From Methylobacterium radiodurans (GTDB lineage Bacteria; Pseudomonadota; Alphaproteobacteria; Rhizobiales; Beijerinckiaceae): a DNA stretch of 64,000 bases. Under the pieces are notes generated by a model. The model saw only the letters and a program-made list of their open reading frames with translations, was not told the origin of the DNA and ran no database searches. Position numbers and translations under genes: made by a program. This document shows, one piece after another, positions 34,877-43,616 of this stretch (the first letter of the stretch is position 1; each line of letters begins with the position of its first letter). The stretch spans positions 303,501 through 367,500 of the forward strand of contig NZ_CP029551.1 in assembly GCF_003173735.1 (NCBI RefSeq). The letters run 5' to 3'.

Positions 34877-36984
34877 GCGAATCGACCACGGGCGCTCTCC
34901 CACCCGCCTCTGCCGGGGAGGGTGGCCCCTGCGTGACCAGGGGTCGGTCGGGACGAAGTCCCGCAGAGAGGGGAACCCAGCTCCTGGAGAAGGCGCGGCC
35001 TTCATGCAGGGCACGGCCCTCTTCTGCACCGTCGCTCCCCTCTTGCGGGACTTCGTCCCGGTCCCCCCTGCTTCGCAGGGTACCCTCCCCCGCAGAGGGG
35101 GGAGGGAGATCAGGCGTCTCTCGCCGCGCCCTCCTGGTGGGTCTCGGCGCGCTGTTCCTCGCCCCGCGCCCCGCCCGCGCCGAGGAGCCACTCGAAGCCC
35201 CCCTCGTCGTGGACCTCGCCGCCCGCGGCCGGCGCGTCGGCCAGGCCGGCGGCGCGATCCGCACGCTGATCGCGAAGGCGCGCGACGTGCGCTACCTCTC
35301 GGTCTACGGCTACACCCGCCTCGTCGGCTACGATTCCGACCTGAACCTGCAACCCGACGTGCTGGAGAGCGTCACCGTCGAGGAGGGCCGCTTCACCCTG
35401 CGGTTGCGCGCGGGCCACCGCTGGTCGGACGGCCATCCCTTCACCGCCGAGGACTTCCGCTACTACTGGGAGGATGTGGCCAACAACCGCGATCTCAGCC
35501 CCGGCGGGCCGCCCGACTTCCTGATCGTCGAGGGCAAGCCCCCCGCGGTGAGCTTCCCCGACGACCGCACGGTGGTCTACGCCTGGGAGCGGCCGAACCC
35601 GCGCTTCCTGCCCGCGCTCGCCGCCCCGCGCGACCCGCTGATCTACCGGCCGGCCCACTACCTGAAGCCGTTCCACCCGCGCTACGCCGGCCGCGAGGCG
35701 GCGGAGGCCGCCGCGAAGGCCGAGAAGCTGCGCGGCTGGGCGGCGCTCCACAACCGGCTCGACGACAATTTCGAGCTGAACAACCCGGACTGCCCGACGC
35801 TGCAGGGCTGGCGGCCCCGCACCCGGGCGCCGGCCACCCGCTTCGTGTTCGAGCGCAACCCGCACTACCACCGGGTGGACACGGCCGGCACGCGGCTGCC
35901 CTACCTCGACACGATCCTGATGGACGTGGCCTCGACCGGGCTGCTCGTCGCCAAGACCAACGCGGGCGAGGCGGACCTGATGTTCCGCGGGCTCGCGATG
36001 AACGACATCCCGAGCCTGCGCGAGGGCGAGCGGGCGCACGGCTACCGCACCCATCTCTGGCCGGTGGCGCGCGGCTCCGAGATCGCGCTCTACCCGAACC
36101 TCACCACCCTCGATCCGGTCTGGCGCCGGCTCAACCGCGACCTGCGCTACCGCCGCGCCCTGTCGCACGCGATCGACCGGCGCACGCTCAACAACACCCT
36201 GCTGTTCGGGCTGGGCACCGAGGGCAACGACACGGTGGTGCCGGAGAGCCCGCTGTTCCGGCCCGAGATGCGGACCCTCAACGCGGCCTACGACCCGGCG
36301 GAGGCCACGCGCCTCCTCGACGCGATCGGGCTGACGGGGCGGGACGGCTCCGGCATCCGCCTGATGCCGGACGGGCGCCCGCTCGAGATCGTGGTCGAGA
36401 GCGACGGCGAGGCCGGCCTGATCCTCGACGGGCTGATGCTGATCGGCGAGTTCTGGCGAGAAGTGGGCATCCGGCTCGTGGTGAAGCCGCAGGAGCGGAC
36501 GAACCTGCGCCGTCGCTCCATGGCGGGAATGACCGTGATGGTGGCGGCCCAAGGGCTCGACCTCGCGGTGCCGACCGCGATCATGCCGCCGACGGGCCTG
36601 AGCCCCGCGCAACCCGACCACTATGCCTGGCCGCGCTGGAGCCTGAACCTGGAGAGCCGGGGCGCCAGCGGCGAGCCCTGCGACGTCCCCGAGGTCGAGC
36701 GCCTGATCGCGCTGGATCGGGACTGGCGGATGACCACCGACCCCGCGCGGCAGGGCACGATCTGGCGCGAGATGCTGATGAACCACGCGGAGAACCAGTG
36801 GGTGATCGGCACAGTGGCGGGGGCGCTCCAGCCGGTGGTGGCGTCCACCCGCCTCGCCAACCTGCCGGACCGGGCGCTGTATTCCTGGGAGCCGACCGCG
36901 CTGATCGGCGTGCAGCGGCTGGACGAGGTTTTTTGGGACAAGGCGGCGGAGCGGAACGCGGCGGTCGGCGGGGGGCGGGGATGA
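34873..36984 (+). CDS. Large family 5 ABC substrate-binding protein with displaced Tat signal
   Basis: A 703-residue binding protein for a peptide- or oligosaccharide-type ABC importer. The mature part shows FTLRLRAGHRWSDGHPFTAEDFRYYWEDVA, TRFVFERNPHYHRVDTAGTRLPYLD and LRYRRALSHAIDRRTLNNTLLFGLG, as in large SBP_bac_5 proteins. A Tat-like signal (VSRRALLVGLGALFLAPRPARAEEP) does not begin at the N-terminus. It follows about 75 residues, most of them encoded by palindromic element copy B. No good start codon lies just before the signal. Export may therefore be impaired, or an unusual internal start may be used. The ATG overlaps the previous stop. Confidence 0.8.
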   Translation: MSESTTGALPPASAGEGGPCVTRGRSGRSPAERGTQLLEKARPSCRARPSSAPSLPSCGTSSRSPLLRRVPSPAEGGGRSGVSRRALLVGLGALFLAPRPARAEEPLEAPLVVDLAARGRRVGQAGGAIRTLIAKARDVRYLSVYGYTRLVGYDSDLNLQPDVLESVTVEEGRFTLRLRAGHRWSDGHPFTAEDFRYYWEDVANNRDLSPGGPPDFLIVEGKPPAVSFPDDRTVVYAWERPNPRFLPALAAPRDPLIYRPAHYLKPFHPRYAGREAAEAAAKAEKLRGWAALHNRLDDNFELNNPDCPTLQGWRPRTRAPATRFVFERNPHYHRVDTAGTRLPYLDTILMDVASTGLLVAKTNAGEADLMFRGLAMNDIPSLREGERAHGYRTHLWPVARGSEIALYPNLTTLDPVWRRLNRDLRYRRALSHAIDRRTLNNTLLFGLGTEGNDTVVPESPLFRPEMRTLNAAYDPAEATRLLDAIGLTGRDGSGIRLMPDGRPLEIVVESDGEAGLILDGLMLIGEFWREVGIRLVVKPQERTNLRRRSMAGMTVMVAAQGLDLAVPTAIMPPTGLSPAQPDHYAWPRWSLNLESRGASGEPCDVPEVERLIALDRDWRMTTDPARQGTIWREMLMNHAENQWVIGTVAGALQPVVASTRLANLPDRALYSWEPTALIGVQRLDEVFWDKAAERNAAVGGGRG
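34897..35108. repeat. Palindromic repeat element with terminal inverted repeats, copy B (inside a CDS)
   Basis: A 212-base relative of copy A, with 26-base ends (34897-34922 and 35083-35108) that match at 23 of 26 positions. It shares the CCCCTG/CAGGGG hairpin, the GAAGGCGCGGCCTTC hairpin and the nearly identical right end. The 36 extra bases include an additional inverted pair built on CGGGACGAAGTCCCG. Its length leaves the same remainder on division by three as copy A, and it is read in the same frame, giving LPPASAGEGGPCVTRGR and PLLRRVPSPAEGGGR. Confidence 0.85.
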
Positions 36985-37023
36985 TGGCGGTGAGCCATGT
37001 TCTCCGACGCTGCCGGTCCGCAT

Positions 37024-37226
37024 CCCCTCTCCCCGCGCGTGGGGAGAGGGGCGAGCCCCCCCTGTCGGGGGTGAGCCGAGCGATCGATCCCGCAGGGATC
37101 GACGCGGGGATGAGGGGGCTTTTCCGGACGAGGCTTCTTCGGACAAGCCCCCTCACCACCGCCTGCCGGCTCGCTCAGCCGACGACAGGGTCGGCTGAGC
37201 CCTCTCCCCGCGCGCGGAGAGAGGGG
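37024..37226. repeat. Array of perfect hairpins between the binding-protein and permease genes
   Basis: Four perfect hairpins follow each other in the 277-base gap: arms 37024-37034/37041-37051 (CCCCTCTCCCC), 37084-37090/37094-37100 (CGATCCC), 37111-37120/37145-37154 (GAGGGGGCTT) and 37173-37183/37190-37200 (GCTCAGCCGAC). A less perfect one spans 37201-37226. The outer ends are inverted relatives of each other, so this may be one composite element of a second family. It could stabilise the upstream binding-protein mRNA relative to the permeases. Confidence 0.7.
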
Positions 37227-37261
37227 ATCTGCACCGATCACAGTGCCCCCCGGAGCACCCC

Positions 37262-38278
37262 GTGACCGGCCTCGTCCTCCGCCGCCTCGTCACGATGGCG
37301 CTGACGCTCCTGCTGATCTCGGCGCTCGTCTTCTTCGTGATCAAGCTGCCGCCAGGCGACTACCTCTCGAACCGCATCGCGGAACTCCGCGCGGGCGGCG
37401 AGGCAGCCTCGATCGCCAAGGCCGAGCTGCTGATCCGCCAGTACGGGCTCGATAAGCCGGTCTGGCAGCAATACCTGATGTGGGTCGGGCTGATGCCCGG
37501 GCCCGCCGGGTTCTCGGGCCTGCTCCAGGGCGACTGGGGCTGGTCCTTCGAGTACGATCGGCCGGTGGCCCAGGTCGTCGGGGACGCGCTCTGGCTCACG
37601 CTCGTCGTGAACCTCGCCGCCCTCGTCTTCGTCCACGCGGTCTCGATCCCGATCGCGATCTACTCGGCGACGCACCGGCACTCGCTGGGCGACGCGGTGG
37701 TGACCGTGCTTGGCTATGTCGGTCTCGCCGTACCGGGCTTCCTGCTCGCGCTGATCCTCTTGTTCTACGCCAACCGCTGGTTCGGCCTGTCGATCGGCGG
37801 GCTCTACGACGCGGGCTTCACCGGCAGGCCCTGGGAGGGGGCCAAGATCCGCTCGCTGCTGGCCCATCTCGTGGTGCCGACGCTGGTCATCGGCCTCGGC
37901 GGCACCGCCGCGATGATCCGGCGGATGCGCGCCAACCTCTTGGACGAGCTCGCCAAGCCCTACACGGTCACGGCGCGGGCCAAGGGCCTGCCGCCGATGC
38001 GGGCGCTCCTCAAGTACCCGTTCCGGATGTCGCTGAACCCGTTCGTGGCCGATATCGGCAACCTGCTGCCCCACCTCGTCTCGGGCTCGGTGCTGGTCTC
38101 GCTGGTGATGAGCCTGCCGACGGTCGGCCCGCTGCTGCTGGACGCGCTGCGCACCCAGGACCAGTTCATGGCGGGCTTCATCCTGATGTTCGTGGCGGCG
38201 CTGACGCTGGTCGGCATGCTGATCTCCGACCTCGTGCTGGTCTGGCTCGACCCGCGCATCCGCCTCGGCGCGCGCTGA
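37262..38278 (+). CDS. ABC importer permease, DppB/YejB type
   Basis: A 338-residue inner-membrane permease with an N-terminal helix (RRLVTMALTLLLISALVFFVIKLPPGD), a periplasmic region with GLDKPVWQQYLMWV, and five further helices. The cytoplasmic EAA loop reads DELAKPYTVTARAKGLPPMRALLKYPFR, the ATPase contact. It pairs with the permease encoded immediately downstream (stop and ATG overlap) and with the fused ATPase and large binding protein of this cluster. GTG start. It follows the hairpin array. Confidence 0.92.
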   Translation: MTGLVLRRLVTMALTLLLISALVFFVIKLPPGDYLSNRIAELRAGGEAASIAKAELLIRQYGLDKPVWQQYLMWVGLMPGPAGFSGLLQGDWGWSFEYDRPVAQVVGDALWLTLVVNLAALVFVHAVSIPIAIYSATHRHSLGDAVVTVLGYVGLAVPGFLLALILLFYANRWFGLSIGGLYDAGFTGRPWEGAKIRSLLAHLVVPTLVIGLGGTAAMIRRMRANLLDELAKPYTVTARAKGLPPMRALLKYPFRMSLNPFVADIGNLLPHLVSGSVLVSLVMSLPTVGPLLLDALRTQDQFMAGFILMFVAALTLVGMLISDLVLVWLDPRIRLGAR

Positions 38279-39408
38279 TGGCGGCCCACTACGTCGATCC
38301 GGCCCCGTTCGACCCGGATGCCGGCCGCGAGGGCGACCGCGACGCGCCCTCGGCGCGCCGCCTGTTCGTGCGCAAGTTCCTGCGCCACCGGCTCGCCGTG
38401 GTCTCCGGGCTGATCCTGCTCGCCCTCTACGCCAGCGTGCCCTTCGTCGAGTGGCTCGCCCCCTACGGGCAGGCCACGCGCAACGGCGACTTCCTGCACG
38501 CGCCGCCGCAGGGGCTGCACCTGTTCCACGAGGGCCGGTTCGTCGGGCCCTTCACCTACCCGTACCGGGCCGAGCTCGACCTCGAGACCTTCCGGCGCAA
38601 CTACGTGGTGGACGAGAGCCGCCCGCAACCCGTGCGCTTCCTCTGCCGCGGCGACGGCTATCTCTGGCTCGGGCTGATCCCGGGCGAGCACCACCTCGTC
38701 TGCCCGCCGGAGGGCGGCACCCTGTTCCTCCTCGGCACCGACCGGCTCGGGCGCGACATCCTCTCGCGCATGATCTACGGCACGCGCATCTCGCTGGTGA
38801 TCGGGCTCGTGGGCGTGGCGATCTCCTTCGCGCTGGGGCTTCTGTTCGGCGGGCTCGCCGGCTATTTCGGCGGCGTGATGGACGCCGCCATCCAGCGCCT
38901 GATCGAGCTGGTGCGATCATTGCCCGAGCTGCCGCTCTGGCTCGCGCTCTCGGCGGCTTTGCCGCCTAACTGGAGCCCACTCTGGGTATTCTTCGGGATC
39001 ACGATCATCCTCGGTCTACTCGACTGGCCGGGCCTTGCGCGGGCGGTGCGCGGCAAGCTGCTGGCGCTCCGCGAGGAGGACTTCGTCGCCGCCGCCGAGC
39101 TGATGGGCGCCTCGCCGACGCGCGTGATCGCCCGGCACCTGATCCCGAACTTCATGAGCCACCTGATCGCCTCGGCAACGCTCTCGATCCCCGGCATGAT
39201 CCTGGGCGAGACGGCCCTGTCCTTCTTAGGTCTTGGCCTGCGCCCCCCGGTGACGAGCTGGGGCGTGCTCCTCAACGAGGCCCAGAACCTCGCCGCCGTC
39301 CAGCTCTATCCCTGGCTGCTCGTGCCGGTGCTGCCGGTGCTCGTCACGGTGCTGGCCTTCAACTTCCTGGGCGACGGCCTGCGCGACGCGGCAGATCCGT
39401 ACCATTGA
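38278..39408 (+). CDS. ABC importer permease, DppC/YejE type
   Basis: A 376-residue permease. After the first membrane helix there is a long periplasmic insertion (PVRFLCRGDGYLWLGLIPGEHHLVCPPEGG) that is typical of the Yej-like and oligosaccharide-linked subgroup rather than classical DppC. Then FLLGTDRLGRDILSRMIYGTRISL and the EAA loop REEDFVAAAELMGASPTRVIARHLIPN are visible. With its partner it forms the translocation pore. The subgroup imports peptides, peptide antibiotics, murein fragments or plant oligosaccharides in different bacteria, so cargo cannot be fixed. Confidence 0.92.
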   Translation: MAAHYVDPAPFDPDAGREGDRDAPSARRLFVRKFLRHRLAVVSGLILLALYASVPFVEWLAPYGQATRNGDFLHAPPQGLHLFHEGRFVGPFTYPYRAELDLETFRRNYVVDESRPQPVRFLCRGDGYLWLGLIPGEHHLVCPPEGGTLFLLGTDRLGRDILSRMIYGTRISLVIGLVGVAISFALGLLFGGLAGYFGGVMDAAIQRLIELVRSLPELPLWLALSAALPPNWSPLWVFFGITIILGLLDWPGLARAVRGKLLALREEDFVAAAELMGASPTRVIARHLIPNFMSHLIASATLSIPGMILGETALSFLGLGLRPPVTSWGVLLNEAQNLAAVQLYPWLLVPVLPVLVTVLAFNFLGDGLRDAADPYH

Positions 39409-39450
39409 GGCCGTATGGGTTTGATCACCGCGGATACTGGGGCTCCCCCC

Positions 39451-39470
39451 TCTCCCCGCGCACGGGGAGA
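39451..39470. repeat. REP-like palindrome before the UDP-HexNAc dehydrogenase gene
   Basis: TCTCCCCG / CGGGGAGA arms around a four-base loop in the 104-base gap between permease and dehydrogenase genes. It belongs to the same CCCTCTCCCCG-type palindrome set seen at 6936, 37024 and 46304. It might attenuate read-through from the transporter genes. Confidence 0.6.
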
Positions 39471-39512
39471 GAGGATCCACGGCGCCTGAAGCGATCGACC
39501 GGAAACCGCAAG

Positions 39513-40859
39513 ATGGACAACCTCGCCCAAGACCCCGCGGACGCCCTGGCCCGCCGCATCGCCGAGCGCACGGCCGTCGTCGGCGTGATCGGCCTCGGCT
39601 ATGTCGGGCTGCCGCTGGCGCTCGCCGCCGTGCGGGCGGGCTTTTCCGTGATCGGCTTCGACATCAACCCGGACCGGGTGGCGCGGATCAACGCCGGCGA
39701 GCCGGTGATCAGCCATCTCGACACCGCGGGGATGCGCGCCGCGCTGGCTACCGGCCGCTTCCGGGCCAGCACCGAGATGGACGAGCTGGGCACAAGCGAC
39801 GCCATCCTGATCTGCGTGCCGACGCCGCTGACGCCGCAGCGCGAGCCGGACCTCTCCTACATCCGGGCGACCGCCGCCGACATCGCCCGCACGCTCCGGC
39901 CGGGGCAGCTCGTGGTGCTCGAATCGACCACCTGGCCCGGCACCACCGAGGAGGTGCTGAAGCCGATCCTGGAGGCGACGGGCCTGACCAGCGGGCGCGA
40001 GATCTTCCTCGCCTTCTCGCCGGAGCGGGAGGACCCGGGCAACCGCACCCACACGCTCTCCACCGTGCCGAAGGTGGTGGGCGGCGACGGCGCCCGGGCG
40101 CGCGACCTCGCCGACGCGCTCTACGGCGCGATCGTGGCCCGCACCGTGCCGGTCTCGTCGACCGCCACCGCCGAGGCCGTGAAGCTCACCGAGAACATCT
40201 TCCGCGCCGTCAACATCGCCCTCGTGAACGAGCTGAAGGTCGTCTACGACGCGATGGGCATCGACGTCTGGGAGGTGATCGAGGCGGCGGCCAGCAAGCC
40301 CTTCGGCTACATGCCGTTCTGGCCGGGCCCGGGCCTCGGCGGCCACTGCATCCCGATCGACCCGTTCTACCTCACCTGGAAGGCGCGGGAATTCGACGTC
40401 GCCACCCGCTTCATCGAGCTCGCCGGCGAGGTGAACCGGGGGATGCCGCGCTACGTGGTCGAGCGGCTGGCGCTGGCCCTCGACCGGCAGCGCGGCCGGC
40501 CGCTCGGCGGCGCGCAGATCCTGCTGATCGGCGTCGCCTACAAGCGCGACCTCGACGACATGCGCGAGAGCCCGGCGCTGAAGCTGATCGCGCTTCTGGA
40601 GGAGCGGGGCGCGGGCATCGCCTACCACGACCCCCTCGTCCCCGAGATTCCGCCGAGCCGCGCCCATCCGGGGCTCGCGGGACGCCGCTCCGTGGCGCTG
40701 ACCCCGGAGGCGCTCCGGGCCTGCGACGCGGCGCTCGTCGTCACCGACCATGACGGGATCGACTACGCGCTGATCGCCGCCGAGGCGCCGCTGGTGGTCG
40801 ACACGCGCAACGCGCTCGCCCGGCACGGGCAGACGGGCGAGCACATCGTGAAGGCATGA
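39513..40859 (+). CDS. UDP-N-acetyl-hexosamine 6-dehydrogenase (WbpA/WecC type)
   Basis: NAD-dependent four-electron oxidation of a UDP-N-acetylhexosamine to its uronic acid, a precursor of acidic surface glycans. The 448-residue protein has the Rossmann motif VIGLGYVGLPLALAAVRAG, the KLTENIFRAVNIALVNEL helix, the catalytic cysteine loop GLGGHCIPIDPFYL, and GVAYKRDLDDMRESP in the C-terminal domain. By sequence it resembles UDP-GlcNAc or UDP-ManNAc dehydrogenases rather than UDP-glucose enzymes, but the epimer cannot be fixed. It is the last gene of the plus-strand cluster and supports the idea of a uronic-acid-containing product. Confidence 0.88.
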   Translation: MDNLAQDPADALARRIAERTAVVGVIGLGYVGLPLALAAVRAGFSVIGFDINPDRVARINAGEPVISHLDTAGMRAALATGRFRASTEMDELGTSDAILICVPTPLTPQREPDLSYIRATAADIARTLRPGQLVVLESTTWPGTTEEVLKPILEATGLTSGREIFLAFSPEREDPGNRTHTLSTVPKVVGGDGARARDLADALYGAIVARTVPVSSTATAEAVKLTENIFRAVNIALVNELKVVYDAMGIDVWEVIEAAASKPFGYMPFWPGPGLGGHCIPIDPFYLTWKAREFDVATRFIELAGEVNRGMPRYVVERLALALDRQRGRPLGGAQILLIGVAYKRDLDDMRESPALKLIALLEERGAGIAYHDPLVPEIPPSRAHPGLAGRRSVALTPEALRACDAALVVTDHDGIDYALIAAEAPLVVDTRNALARHGQTGEHIVKA

Positions 40860-40894
40860 GGTGTCTCACCTCCCCCTCTGCGGGGGAAAGGCGC

Positions 40895-42166
40895 TCAGCG
40901 CTCCGCCCGGATCCGCTCCAGTAGGGCCGGGTCGGCGTAGCCGTCCGGCGGCAGGCCGGCCGCCGCCTGCCAGGCGCGCAAAGCCGCCCGCGTCCGCGGT
41001 CCGATCTTGCCGTCGGCGGCTCCCGCCGCATGGCCACGCTCGGCGAGCCGCGTCTGCAGGTCGCGGATCTCGGAGACCGTGAGCGCGCGGTCGCTGCGGG
41101 GCCAGTCGCGCGAAAAGCCCGGCTCGCCGCGGAGGCGGTCGGCGAGATGGCCCACGGTGAGCGCGTAGGCGAGCGCCGTGTTGTAGCGCAGGATCGCCCG
41201 AAAGTTCGGCCGCAGCAGGAAAGCCGGCCCCCGCGCGCCGGCCGGCAGGATCAGGACCGCCTGCGCCTGCGCCTCCGCGTCCGCGAAGCGCTCGCCCCGG
41301 GCCGGGCGCAGGCCGAGGCCGGCCCAGTCCTTGAGGCTGCGCTCGCTGGTCTCGTCGGCGAGCGCGTAGTCGAACCCGTCCGGCAGGGCGACCTCCTGGC
41401 CCCAGGTCTCGCCGGGTCGCCAGCCGGACGCGCGCAGGTACTGCGCCGTCGAGGCCAGCGCGTCGGGGGCCGAGCGCCAGATGTCGCGCCGCCCGTCCCC
41501 GTCGAAATCGACCGCGTGGGCGAGGTAGACGCTCGGCATGAACTGGGTGTGGCCCATCGCGCCGGCCCAGGACCCGAGGAGCGGGTCGGGCCCGCCGCCG
41601 GACTCCGCGATCCGCAGGGCGGCGACCAGCTCGTCGCGCCAGTAGCCGGCGCGGGTGCCGTCGCCGCAGGCGAGGGTAGCCAGCGCGCGCAGCACCGGGG
41701 CCTCGCCCATCCCGCCGCCGTAGTTCGACTCGACGCCCCAGAAGGCCGCCAGGATGTGGCGGTCCACGCCGGAGCGCTCCTCGATCGCCGCGAAGGTCGG
41801 CGCGAGGTCGCGCAGGCGCGCCTGCCCCTCCGCGACCCGCGTCTCGGTGACGGCGGCGTCGATGTAGGCCCAGATCGGCCGCACGAACTCGGCCTGCGTG
41901 CCCGTCGCCGCGAGGATCGCCGGATCGGGCGCGAGCCCGTCGAGCCGGGCGGCGACCCGGGCCGGATCGAGCCCCGCCGCCCGCGCCCGCGCGTCGATCT
42001 CGGCACGGCAGGCGGCGGGCAGCCGGTCCGCGAGTTCGGCCGCGGCCGGCGGCGCCGGCTCGGCGGGTGCCTGGGCAACGGCCGGGCAGGGAGCGAGCGC
42101 GAGGAGCGCCGCGGCGATGCCCGCGCCGCCCATCCGTCCGCCCGAGTGCCGAATCCTGCCACGCAT
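40895..42166 (-). CDS. Lytic murein transglycosylase (MltB-like) with peptidoglycan-binding domain
   Basis: Cleaves the glycan strands of peptidoglycan. The 423-residue protein has an export signal (GGAGIAAALLALAPCPAVAQAP), then the catalytic SLT-type domain with the active Glu in ILAAFWGVESNYGGGMG and the family segment LGSWAGAMGHTQFMPSVYLAHAVDFDGDGRRDIW. A C-terminal PG_binding_1 domain reads IRDLQTRLAERGHAAGAADGKIGPRTRAALRAWQAAAGL. The Cys of ALAPCPAVAQ might suggest a lipobox but lacks the usual context, so the protein is probably periplasmic. It lies 23 bases downstream of the pentapeptide-repeat gene and may share its transcript. Confidence 0.9.
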   Translation of the reverse strand: MRGRIRHSGGRMGGAGIAAALLALAPCPAVAQAPAEPAPPAAAELADRLPAACRAEIDARARAAGLDPARVAARLDGLAPDPAILAATGTQAEFVRPIWAYIDAAVTETRVAEGQARLRDLAPTFAAIEERSGVDRHILAAFWGVESNYGGGMGEAPVLRALATLACGDGTRAGYWRDELVAALRIAESGGGPDPLLGSWAGAMGHTQFMPSVYLAHAVDFDGDGRRDIWRSAPDALASTAQYLRASGWRPGETWGQEVALPDGFDYALADETSERSLKDWAGLGLRPARGERFADAEAQAQAVLILPAGARGPAFLLRPNFRAILRYNTALAYALTVGHLADRLRGEPGFSRDWPRSDRALTVSEIRDLQTRLAERGHAAGAADGKIGPRTRAALRAWQAAAGLPPDGYADPALLERIRAER

Positions 42167-42189
42167 GGCGCGCCCTCCCGTGCCGCTCC

Positions 42190-43524
42190 TCAGCGCCGCA
42201 GCCGGTTGCCCAGCACGAAGCCGAACAGGCCCATCAGGATGATGCCGGCCGCGCCCTGGACGCCGACCAGCAAGTTGGCGATGCGGCCCGTGGGCTTGAT
42301 GCCGATCTCGGGCGGGTTCGCCGTCATCATGTTGAGGGCGCTGTAACTCATCAGGTCGAGGGGGTTGTAGGTCGCCCGGCCCTCGCCCTCCAGGATCATG
42401 CCGCCGGTCAGACCGTAGAGCACGCCGAAGACCAGGATCACGATGGCGAAGGCGCGGGCGATACGCGACAGGCTCTCGCCGTAATCGCAGAGCCACTCCA
42501 CGAAGCGGTCGGCCACCCAGCGATAGCCGTGTTGCAGGAGGGCGCGAGGCGCGCGGGCCTTCCAGGCGGCGCGGGCCTGGACGCCGGCCTGCATCCGGCC
42601 CATCCGGCGTCCGCGCTTGTAGGCCCAGCTCGCCGCGTCCTGGCTGCCGATGCTGCGCCAGTTCTGCTCCAGGGCGAGGTAGCTCGCCTGTGCGGCCTCG
42701 TAGACCCCCGCCACCTCCTCGCCTACCGCGCCGCCGAGCTGATCGACGCGCATCCGCGTGCCGGTGACGAAGGCGCCCGCGAAGCGAGCGTGGGTCAGCC
42801 GGCAGGTGGCGAGATTGAGCCGCACGAGGCTCGTGTCGGAGAAGTCCGCTCCCGAGAGGTCGGCCCCGTCGAGCTTGACCCCGGAGAGGTTCGCGCCCCG
42901 CAGGCGCGAGCCGACGAGGCGCGCCTTGGTCAGGCTGGCACCCTCGAAGTCCGAGTGGGTGAGATTGACGTCCGAGAGGTTGGCCTCGTCGAGACGGGCC
43001 CGGCGGAAGGTGGTGTAGTCGGCGTCCGCCCCTGTGAAGTTGGCGCCCCAGAGGTCGGCGCCTGAAAAATCCGCCCCGTCGAGGAGCGCCTTGCGGAAAT
43101 TGGCGAAGCGCATGGCGGCCTCGCCGAAGCGGGCATCCTCCAGCATGGCGTCGGCGAAGCCGACCTGGCCGGCGACCGCAGCGCGAAAGCCCGCGCCGCT
43201 GAGGTCGGCGCCCGTGCAGTCGGCTTCCTCCAGGTTCGCCCCGTCGAAGCGGGCCGAGCGGCCGACGACCCCGCCGAGCCGCGCGCGGTGCAGGTTGGCG
43301 CCGGAGAGATCGGCCGCCTCCAGCTTGGCCGCCGTGAGGTCGCGCCCGGCAAGCGCGAGACCGCCCCATCCGGCATCCCACCAGGGCGCGGGGGCAGCCG
43401 GATCGACCCGCGGCGCCAGCGCTTCGCGCCCGAGCGTGGCGCGGGTGAGGTCGAGGCCCGGCGCGCCCGCGCCGATCTGGTCGAGGAGCGCGCCGAGGCG
43501 TCCGTCCGGTGCGGTTTCGGTCAT
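42190..43524 (-). CDS. Pentapeptide-repeat protein with two-helix channel-like C-terminus
   Basis: A 444-residue protein. Residues about 60-255 are a run of A(D/N)LxG-type pentapeptide repeats, which should fold as a right-handed quadrilateral helix. A linker of helices follows (270-350), then a membrane helix (355-376), a loop with YNPLDLMSYSALNMMTANPP (386-405), and a second helix (413-440). This layout is that of two-helix potassium-channel pores. The stretch MSYSALNMMTANPPEIGIKP aligns with the pore helix and filter (TVGYGD), but the filter residues are replaced. A non-selective or inactive pore is likely. It lies between the Fdh4A-like and transglycosylase genes on one strand. Confidence 0.8.
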   Translation of the reverse strand: MTETAPDGRLGALLDQIGAGAPGLDLTRATLGREALAPRVDPAAPAPWWDAGWGGLALAGRDLTAAKLEAADLSGANLHRARLGGVVGRSARFDGANLEEADCTGADLSGAGFRAAVAGQVGFADAMLEDARFGEAAMRFANFRKALLDGADFSGADLWGANFTGADADYTTFRRARLDEANLSDVNLTHSDFEGASLTKARLVGSRLRGANLSGVKLDGADLSGADFSDTSLVRLNLATCRLTHARFAGAFVTGTRMRVDQLGGAVGEEVAGVYEAAQASYLALEQNWRSIGSQDAASWAYKRGRRMGRMQAGVQARAAWKARAPRALLQHGYRWVADRFVEWLCDYGESLSRIARAFAIVILVFGVLYGLTGGMILEGEGRATYNPLDLMSYSALNMMTANPPEIGIKPTGRIANLLVGVQGAAGIILMGLFGFVLGNRLRR

Positions 43525-43616
43525 CGGTGCGAGGCCGTGGGGATCCGGAGCGAGGGCCCGCGCGCGGGCGGCCCTGCTTCCTTGCCGGGCCCCGGCCCCC
43601 GCGTCCAGCGCCCCGC

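Noticed and set aside
40861..40894. A terminator between the UDP-HexNAc dehydrogenase and transglycosylase genes
   Set aside because: CCCCC/GGGGG pairing exists but is short and imperfect, so I did not list it.
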